This document shows, one piece after another, positions 1 to 4,650 of a DNA stretch of 7,333 bases. Numbering within the stretch: the first letter of the stretch is position 1; each line of letters opens with the position of its first letter. Origin of the DNA: an uncultured Clostridia bacterium (GTDB lineage Bacteria; Bacillota; Clostridia; Oscillospirales; Acutalibacteraceae). The position numbers were made by a program, and so were the translations under genes. The stretch lies in assembly GCA_947629295.1 (NCBI GenBank), contig CANRDH010000074.1, forward strand, positions 1 through 7,333, given 5' to 3'. The notes below the pieces were generated by a model, which saw only the letters and a list, made by a program, of their open reading frames with translations, was not told the DNA's origin and searched no databases.

Positions 1-444
1 GCGATTTCAAGTCCGTACCGAAGAAGTATTGAAACAATAAGACCGTGTGCCGAGGAACATAAACTTGATATTTTTACAGATATACGCCTGCGTGAACGTG
101 ATAAGGGACAGGCAGGAAATAATTATGAGCTTTTCAAAAGACGCTGGTCGGACTTTTCGTATTGTGAGGAGGGCGGAGAATGTCTTGGTGACTGCCAAAA
201 AAGGAATATTGCCGCTGTTAATGATATATTGAAAAAGTACAGTGATAAATCCGTGCTTATTGGGACGCATGGTACTGCTTTGAGCCTGATAATAAATTAC
301 TATGATAATTCCTTTGGTCTTGACGGTTTTATGAGGATAATAGATTATATGCCGTATGTAATAAGAATGGATTTTGAGGGAGAAGGCTTTATCGGTATGC
401 GGGAGCTTGGATTTGTCGAAAAGGAATTTCACGGTCAGAAATAA
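1..444 (+). CDS. Histidine phosphatase family protein (phosphoglycerate-mutase-like), 5' end missing
   Basis: The frame is open from the first base, so the gene starts upstream; 147 codons and a TAA stop are present. Near the visible start is SSPYRRSIETI, the conserved SSPxxR block of the histidine phosphatase (PGAM/cobC-like) superfamily. LRERDKGQ follows, where the family carries its catalytic acid (probably Glu32 of the visible part). GTHGTAL holds the second catalytic histidine (His90 of the visible part, bases 268-270). The N-terminal RHG motif, whose histidine is phosphorylated, must lie before the window. The family removes phosphate from small metabolites or proteins in the cytoplasm; the substrate cannot be read from this fragment. 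The stop lies 15 bases before ruvA with no terminator between, so the two are probably co-transcribed. An internal TTG at 229 is too late to be the real start because conserved motifs lie upstream of it. Confidence 0.88.
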   Translation, partial: AISSPYRRSIETIRPCAEEHKLDIFTDIRLRERDKGQAGNNYELFKRRWSDFSYCEEGGECLGDCQKRNIAAVNDILKKYSDKSVLIGTHGTALSLIINYYDNSFGLDGFMRIIDYMPYVIRMDFEGEGFIGMRELGFVEKEFHGQK

Positions 445-459
445 CAGGAGAGGGAAAGA

Positions 460-1068
460 ATGATATACAGTCTTAACGGAAAAATTATACATACAGAGCC
501 TAATATGGTAGTGATAGAATGCGGCGGAGTAGGCTATAAATGTCTTACGACAATGAATACAATACGTGCGCTGCCGTCAACCGGCGAAAAGGCTATGATT
601 TATACGCATATGATAGTCAGGGAGGATGCTGTTGAGCTTTGCGGATTTGCAGAGCAGAGCGAGCTTAATTGTTTTAAGCTTCTTACTGCGATAAGCGGAG
701 TAGGAGCGAAGGTTGCAATAGCACTTTTGTCTGAATTTACTCCGGAACAGATAGCTGTTGCGGTTTCTGCCGGTGACAGCAGGAAGCTTACAAAAGCAAG
801 CGGTGTAGGAAATAAACTTGCACAAAGAATAGCTCTTGAGCTTAAGGATAAGGTGAAAAACATCTCACCCACGGGCAGTGCCGATATTACGTCAGGAGGT
901 ACGTCACCTGCTGTAATATCGGAAGGAAATATATCGAAGGCGCTTGGAGCGCTTGCAGTGCTCGGCTATTCACCCGATGATGTTACTCCGTTTATGGGAG
1001 ATATTGACCCGAATCTGCCCGTTGAAAGTATAATAAGCGAAACACTTAAGGCTATAGGTAAAAAATAA
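460..1068 (+). CDS. ruvA: Holliday junction branch migration protein RuvA
   Basis: RuvA binds four-way Holliday junctions as a tetramer and loads the RuvB motor during recombination and repair. The 202-residue product is the usual family length. It begins MIYSLNGKI, the normal RuvA start of the OB-fold domain (about residues 1-62). Glu55-Asp56 in VREDAVELCGF correspond to the acidic pin described in E. coli RuvA. Two helix-hairpin-helix DNA-binding motifs follow, around TAISGVGAKVA (76-86) and KASGVGNKLAQRIA (112-125). A variable, Gly/Ser/Thr-rich linker (about 136-156) leads to the small C-terminal domain ALGALAVLGYSPDDV, which contacts RuvB. The start is supported by AGGAG at 446-450, nine bases upstream. 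ruvB follows after 17 bases. No ruvC lies in the window, so the resolvase must be elsewhere if present. Confidence 0.97.
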   Translation: MIYSLNGKIIHTEPNMVVIECGGVGYKCLTTMNTIRALPSTGEKAMIYTHMIVREDAVELCGFAEQSELNCFKLLTAISGVGAKVAIALLSEFTPEQIAVAVSAGDSRKLTKASGVGNKLAQRIALELKDKVKNISPTGSADITSGGTSPAVISEGNISKALGALAVLGYSPDDVTPFMGDIDPNLPVESIISETLKAIGKK

Positions 1069-1085
1069 AACAGTGAGGAAAGCCA

Positions 1086-2126
1086 ATGGAAGATTTTGAT
1101 TTTGAAAACAGAATAGTTTCCCCGACGGAAATAATGGGTGAAAACGGAGACGATAACCCGCTTCGTCCACGAACGCTTGATGATTATATAGGACAGGACA
1201 AAGTAAAACAGAATCTTGCGGTTTTTATTGAGGCGGCAAAACAGAGAGGCGAATCACTCGACCATGTTCTTTTATACGGTCCTCCGGGTCTGGGGAAAAC
1301 AACGCTTTCGGGAATAATAGCAAATGAGATGGGTGTAAACTTTCGTATAACCTCCGGTCCGGCGATAGAGAAGCCGGGGGATTTGGCGGCTATGCTTACA
1401 AACCTTAATGAGGGCGATGTATTATTTATAGATGAAATACACCGTATATCCCGTGCCGTTGAGGAAGTACTGTACCCTGCAATGGAGGATTTTGCCATTG
1501 ATATAGTAACGGGAAAAGGACAAATGGCGGCTTCATATCATCTTCCTCTCCCGCATTTTACACTTGTCGGAGCCACTACAAGGGCAGGTCAGCTTACGGC
1601 GCCGCTTCGTGACCGCTTCGGAGTTTCTCTCAGACTTGAGTTGTACACTCCGGAGGAGCTTGCTGCGATAGTAAACAGAAGTGCTTTGATTTTGAATATA
1701 CCGATTGAGCCCGACGGTGCATTGGAGATAGCCTCACGCTCAAGGGGAACTCCGAGAATAGCAAACAGAATGTTAAAAAGAGTCCGTGACTTTGCACAGG
1801 TGTTGTCAAACGGGGTAATAACCCTGAAAACTGCCCAAACAGCACTTGAAAGACTTGAAATAGATGAGTTGGGACTTGATTCAAACGACAGGCGTATGCT
1901 CAACGCAATTGTAAAATTCTATAAAGGAGGACCGGTCGGACTTGAAACACTTGCCGCCGCGATAGGCGAAGAGGCTGTCACCATTGAGGATGTGATTGAG
2001 CCGTATCTTATGCAGATAGGCTTTCTTAACAGAACTCCGAGGGGACGCTGCATAACCCGTGCAGGCTGTCTGCACCTTGGTCTTGATTTGCCTGATGTGC
2101 AGGACGCACAAATAAAATTTGATTAA
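1086..2126 (+). CDS. ruvB: Holliday junction branch migration ATPase RuvB
   Basis: RuvB is the AAA+ hexameric motor that pulls DNA through the RuvA-bound Holliday junction. The 346-residue protein is full length. The N-terminal region has LRPRTLDDYIGQDKVKQNL (26-44), typical of RuvB. Walker A is GPPGLGKT (65-72), Walker B is VLFIDE (112-117), and sensor 1 is in VGATTRAG (161-168). PLRDRFG (173-179) carries the arginine-finger region (Arg175/Arg177). GTPRIANRML (221-230) is the sensor-2 region. The C-terminal winged-helix DNA-binding domain ends with IGFLNRTPRGRCITRAG (311-327). GAGGAA at 1075-1080 is a good ribosome site five bases before the ATG. It lies directly after ruvA and just ahead of xseA, with no terminator on either side, so it is part of a longer operon. 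Nothing looks truncated or altered in the catalytic motifs. Confidence 0.98.
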   Translation: MEDFDFENRIVSPTEIMGENGDDNPLRPRTLDDYIGQDKVKQNLAVFIEAAKQRGESLDHVLLYGPPGLGKTTLSGIIANEMGVNFRITSGPAIEKPGDLAAMLTNLNEGDVLFIDEIHRISRAVEEVLYPAMEDFAIDIVTGKGQMAASYHLPLPHFTLVGATTRAGQLTAPLRDRFGVSLRLELYTPEELAAIVNRSALILNIPIEPDGALEIASRSRGTPRIANRMLKRVRDFAQVLSNGVITLKTAQTALERLEIDELGLDSNDRRMLNAIVKFYKGGPVGLETLAAAIGEEAVTIEDVIEPYLMQIGFLNRTPRGRCITRAGCLHLGLDLPDVQDAQIKFD

Positions 2127-2128
2127 AA

Positions 2129-2136
2129 GAGATGAT
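2129..2136 (+). promoter_or_regulatory. Ribosome binding site deciding the xseA start
   Basis: GAGATGAT differs at one base from GAGGTGAT, the complement of the 16S rRNA 3' end, and lies four bases before the ATG at 2141. The earlier in-frame ATGs at 2132 and 2135 fall inside this site and have no properly spaced site of their own. This is why 2141 is preferred as the start. Confidence 0.6.
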
Positions 2137-2140
2137 GCTT

Positions 2141-3346
2141 ATGCCGTTGCTGACGGTTTCCGGACTTAACACATATGTAAAATCACTGCTGGATGAAGAT
2201 ATCCATCTTAACAACATACTGATGTCGGCGGAAATATCAAACTTTAAAAATCATTATCAGTCGGGGCATTTGTATATGACGCTTAAGGATTCCGACAGCA
2301 GTATAAGCGCTGTAATGTTCTCTCAATTTGCCTCAAGGCTCAAGTTTGCCCCTGAAAACGGTATGGAGGTTATTGTGAGGGGGAAGGCGGCGCTGTATTC
2401 CAAAACAGGTCAGTATCAGTTTTATATTCAGGATATGAGACCGGTTGGAACTGGAGAATTAAGTATTGCCTTTGACGAACTCAAAAAAAAGCTTGAGAAA
2501 GAAGGTTTGTTTTCTGCTGAGCATAAAAAGCCTTTGCCGATGTATCCGAAAAGAATAGGAATAATTACATCGGATACCGGTGCGGCGGTTGAGGATATAT
2601 GTAATATTCTTTTCAGAAGATATCCTATCGGGGAAATAATTTTATGTCCTGTCCACGTACAGGGCGTAAATGCCGCACCTGAGATCACAGCCGCAGTAAG
2701 ACGTTTTAACAGTATGAAATGCGCCGATGTGATAATAATAGGAAGAGGGGGAGGCTCCTCTGAGGATTTGTCTGCATTTAATGATGAAGAACTCATACGT
2801 GCTGTATATGAGTGCGAAATTCCGATTGTTTCAGGTGTTGGTCATCAGACTGATACCACCTTGTGCGATTTTGCCGCCGATGTCGCGGCCCCCACACCGT
2901 CGGCAGCAGCGGAAATTATTTCCCCGGAAGAGGGAGAAATGTTTGAAGAAATAGAGTATTATCAAAGAAAGATAATATCCTCATTCAAAAGAAGTCTTAA
3001 TATTCACAAGGAAATGCTTGACAAGTTTGCTCGATCACGGGTGATGAGATATCCGCTTGATTTGATTATGAGCAGAATCAGGGAGCTTTATAGCTTATCT
3101 TCACGTATGAAATCCTCATACAGGATGCTTATCTCTGATAAACAAAAGGAGTTTTCATCTGCCGCGGCAAAGCTTGACGCACTTAGCCCGCTTAAAGTAT
3201 TGACAAGAGGTTATTCGGTAGCGTCAAAAAACAACAAAATAATTAATTCTGTCAGCGATGTCGCCGCAGGAGATAAAATTAATGTCAGGTTTTATGACGG
3301 AAGCGTAAACTGTACAATTACAGAAAGGACGGATAGTGATGTCTGA
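2141..3346 (+). CDS. xseA: Exodeoxyribonuclease VII large subunit XseA
   Basis: XseA is the catalytic subunit of exonuclease VII, which degrades single-stranded DNA from both ends in repair. The product is 401 residues from the ATG at 2141 (404 from 2132). An N-terminal OB-fold domain (about 4-105) begins LLTVSGLNTYVKSLL and contains SGHLYMTLKD. The conserved catalytic domain carries ITSDTGAAVEDI (142-153), IIGRGGGSSEDLSAFNDEEL (199-218), PIVSGVGHQTDTTLCDFAAD (228-247) and PTPSAAAEI (251-259). A charged helical region, probably coiled coil, follows (about 263-347). The conserved LSPLKVLTRGYSV closes the family core (348-360). At about 400 residues it is shorter than the roughly 450 of E. coli and B. 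subtilis XseA, the difference lying in the helical region; short forms are common in Clostridia. Its last eight bases overlap xseB, the partner subunit. Confidence 0.96.
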   Translation: MPLLTVSGLNTYVKSLLDEDIHLNNILMSAEISNFKNHYQSGHLYMTLKDSDSSISAVMFSQFASRLKFAPENGMEVIVRGKAALYSKTGQYQFYIQDMRPVGTGELSIAFDELKKKLEKEGLFSAEHKKPLPMYPKRIGIITSDTGAAVEDICNILFRRYPIGEIILCPVHVQGVNAAPEITAAVRRFNSMKCADVIIIGRGGGSSEDLSAFNDEELIRAVYECEIPIVSGVGHQTDTTLCDFAADVAAPTPSAAAEIISPEEGEMFEEIEYYQRKIISSFKRSLNIHKEMLDKFARSRVMRYPLDLIMSRIRELYSLSSRMKSSYRMLISDKQKEFSSAAAKLDALSPLKVLTRGYSVASKNNKIINSVSDVAAGDKINVRFYDGSVNCTITERTDSDV

Positions 3347-3539
3347 ATTTAATTATGAGGAATCAGTAAAAAGATTGGGAGAAATTGTTGAAAAGCTTGA
3401 GAGCGGAGAACTTTCACTTGAGGAATCAATAAAGCTTTTTGAAGAAGGGACAAGGCTTTCGGCGGATTGTTATGAAATACTGAAAAATGCTGAGCAGAAA
3501 ATAACGGATATATCAGAACATGAACAGGGGGAAAAATAA
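3339..3539 (+). CDS. xseB: Exodeoxyribonuclease VII small subunit XseB
   Basis: XseB is the small helical subunit that binds several copies per XseA and is needed for active exonuclease VII. The 66-residue protein is normal in size and carries the family signature FNYEESVKRLGEIVEKLESG (4-23), followed by ELSLEESIKLFEEGTRLS. Almost all of it is expected to form a two-helix hairpin, ending in a charged tail. The ATG at 3339 is preferred over the GTG directly before it at 3336, because AAAGGA at 3324-3329 is nine bases from the ATG and homologues begin at this point. The gene overlaps the xseA end by eight bases, which suggests coupled translation. Its TAA stop shares one base with the ispA ATG. 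Confidence 0.96.
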   Translation: MSEFNYEESVKRLGEIVEKLESGELSLEESIKLFEEGTRLSADCYEILKNAEQKITDISEHEQGEK

Positions 3540-4414
3540 TGTCGCAATTTACGGACAGGATTGAGCAAAAGCTTATTTCATATTTACCCAAAGGGGATAA
3601 TGAGGATATACAAAAGCTCATTTCATCAATGGAATACAGCCTTATGGCAGGCGGAAAACGAGTGCGCCCAATGCTGACGGTTGAATTTGCAAAGCTTTGC
3701 GGCGGCAGTGAGGAGGCCGCTATGCCGTTTGCCTGCGCTCTTGAGATGATACATACATATTCGCTTATCCATGATGATTTGCCATGTATGGATAATGATG
3801 ATTTACGCAGAGGCAAACCTACAAATCATAAGGTTTTCGGGGAAGCAACAGCATTGCTTGCAGGAAACGGACTTCTGACATTTGCATTTGAAACATTGGT
3901 TTCCGAAGAAGCGGTAAGACTTAACGGATATGAGAAATGTGCAAAAGCTGTAAAGGTCCTTGCAGAATGTGCAGGAGTAAACGGTATGCTCGGAGGTCAG
4001 ATGATAGACCTTGAAAGCGAGGGCAAAAGAGTAGTTGCAGAGCATCTTAAAATTATGGATAATAAAAAAACAGGTGCGCTTATGATAGCGGCTGCAAAGC
4101 TCGGCTGTATATCAGCAGGTGCCTCGGACGCTCAAATTTCGGCAGCCTGTGAATATGCTTCGGATATAGGCCTGGCTTTTCAGATAATTGATGATATGCT
4201 TGACATTACCTCTACAACGGAGGAGCTTGGGAAGCCCGTGGGAAGTGATAATGAGAATGAAAAGTCAACGTATGCAGCCTTGCTCGGACTTGAAGAATGC
4301 CGCAGACTTGCCGAAGAATTGACGGATAATGCGATTTTATCACTTGAAATATTCGGAAATGCATCCCAAAAGCTTAAGGATTTTGCCTATTATCTGTTGA
4401 AAAGGGAAAAGTGA
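3539..4414 (+). CDS. ispA: Farnesyl diphosphate synthase (short-chain polyprenyl synthetase)
   Basis: This enzyme condenses DMAPP or GPP with IPP to give farnesyl diphosphate, the precursor of undecaprenyl cell-wall carriers and other prenyl compounds. The 291-residue protein matches the bacterial FPP synthase length. It shows GGKRVRP (38-44), the first aspartate-rich motif DDLPCMDNDD (79-88) with the two-residue insertion of bacterial type II FPP synthases, GGQ (152-154), a KTGA motif (177-180), and the second aspartate-rich motif DDMLD (218-222). The residues before the first motif, IHTYSLIHDD, closely match E. coli IspA, which favours FPP over longer products. Geranylgeranyl diphosphate as product is possible but less likely. 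The start overlaps the xseB stop (TAATG), with AGGGGGA at 3526-3532 as ribosome site. The next gene, after the promoter at 4415, is dxs of the same pathway. Confidence 0.94.
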   Translation: MSQFTDRIEQKLISYLPKGDNEDIQKLISSMEYSLMAGGKRVRPMLTVEFAKLCGGSEEAAMPFACALEMIHTYSLIHDDLPCMDNDDLRRGKPTNHKVFGEATALLAGNGLLTFAFETLVSEEAVRLNGYEKCAKAVKVLAECAGVNGMLGGQMIDLESEGKRVVAEHLKIMDNKKTGALMIAAAKLGCISAGASDAQISAACEYASDIGLAFQIIDDMLDITSTTEELGKPVGSDNENEKSTYAALLGLEECRRLAEELTDNAILSLEIFGNASQKLKDFAYYLLKREK

Positions 4415-4443
4415 TTGAATATTTTGTCTAAATATGGTATAAT
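4415..4443 (+). promoter_or_regulatory. Sigma-A-type promoter for dxs with extended -10
   Basis: TTGAAT (4415-4420) is separated by exactly 17 bases from a perfect TATAAT (4438-4443). TGG before the -10 box gives an extended -10 element. Five of six -35 bases and all six -10 bases match consensus. It begins on the base after the ispA stop codon. Transcription should start near 4450, giving an untranslated leader of about 200 bases before dxs. The start point is inferred from spacing only. Confidence 0.82.
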
Positions 4444-4455
4444 TACTCTGTTTAA

Positions 4456-4521
4456 GTTTAACAGAGCTTTTACCGGGAGGAATATTCAGTATTATTCCGG
4501 TTAAAAACTGCTTTGGATAAC
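4456..4521 (+). other. Long imperfect hairpin at the 5' end of the dxs leader RNA
   Basis: The strand folds on itself. ACCGG (4472-4476) pairs with CCGGT (4497-4501). Inside it, AATA pairs with TATT, closing a TTCAG loop. Outside it, TTTT (4468-4471) pairs with AAAA (4503-4506), then CAGAGC (4462-4467) pairs with GCTTTG (4510-4515, one G-U). A weaker outer part reaches 4456 and 4521. There are small bulges and one G-A mismatch. It starts a few bases after the predicted transcription start. No U-run follows, so it is not an intrinsic terminator; a structured leader or small RNA is more likely. I do not recognise it as a known riboswitch class. Confidence 0.5.
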
Positions 4522-4546
4522 AGGGTATGGAAGGTAAAAAGAGTGT

Positions 4547-4648
4547 ATGATCAGCTTACAGATCTGCACAATATATAATAAGCCCCTATGTACGGCTCAT
4601 CATTGCAATATGAAAGCTATGTTTAGGGAATTATATCGGAGATTATAA
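4547..4648 (+). CDS. Possible 33-residue leader peptide upstream of dxs
   Basis: ATG at 4547 opens a 33-codon frame ending in TAA at 4646-4648, two bases before the dxs ATG. The predicted peptide begins MISLQIC, has three cysteines and a His-His-Cys motif (AHHCNM, about 17-22), and ends with a basic FRELYRRL tail. The ribosome site is weak: GGAAGG at 4529-4534 is twelve bases away and AAGAG at 4539-4543 only three. A 33-codon open frame can easily arise by chance, so coding is unproven. If translated, ribosomes would pass over the dxs ribosome site and could couple its translation. The peptide resembles nothing I know. Confidence 0.2.
   Translation: MISLQICTIYNKPLCTAHHCNMKAMFRELYRRL
4637..4641 (+). 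promoter_or_regulatory. dxs ribosome binding site
   Basis: CGGAG lies nine bases before the dxs ATG and contains a GGAG core. It sits inside the small frame 4547-4648. It is also complementary to TTCCG at 4495-4499 in the 3' arm of the leader hairpin, so its accessibility may depend on leader folding. Confidence 0.6.
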
Positions 4649-4650
4649 AT

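Larger units (their letters stand above)
4444..4650 (+). ncRNA. Candidate regulatory leader of dxs (class unknown)
   Basis: This is the stretch between the predicted dxs promoter and the dxs start. It has no long ORF, although the ispA to dxs gap is the only large one in the window. It contains the hairpin at 4456-4521, an orphan GGGAGG at 4475-4480, an 8-base palindrome CAGATCTG at 4559-4566, a possible second stem joining 4547-4555 to 4595-4603 (eight pairs, one C-C mismatch), and a small open frame at 4547-4648. The region could be a cis-acting leader, a separate small RNA or an ordinary long 5' UTR. No T-box, TPP or SRP consensus was recognised by eye. Confidence 0.35.

Noticed and set aside
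7..492. 161-codon open frame on the minus strand over the phosphatase end and ruvA start
   Set aside because: It is antisense to conserved histidine-phosphatase motifs and the ruvA start, has no recognisable domain, and its product looks like random low-complexity translation.
3349..3816. 155-codon minus-strand frame over xseB and ispA
   Set aside because: It lies opposite two clearly conserved genes and has no family resemblance; a shadow of the coding strand.
4471..4507. Intrinsic terminator after ispA
   Set aside because: The hairpin is followed by TTAAAAACTGC, not a T-run, and it lies downstream of a strong promoter, so termination is unlikely.
4574..4579. Second TATAAT in the dxs leader as another promoter
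   Set aside because: No acceptable -35 box at 16-18 bases upstream and no extended -10; probably just AT-rich sequence.
4444..4640. 6S RNA or SRP RNA in the ispA-dxs gap
   Set aside because: No SRP core motif was seen, and the ends of the region do not pair into the single long rod with a central bubble expected for 6S RNA; the pairing seen is local.
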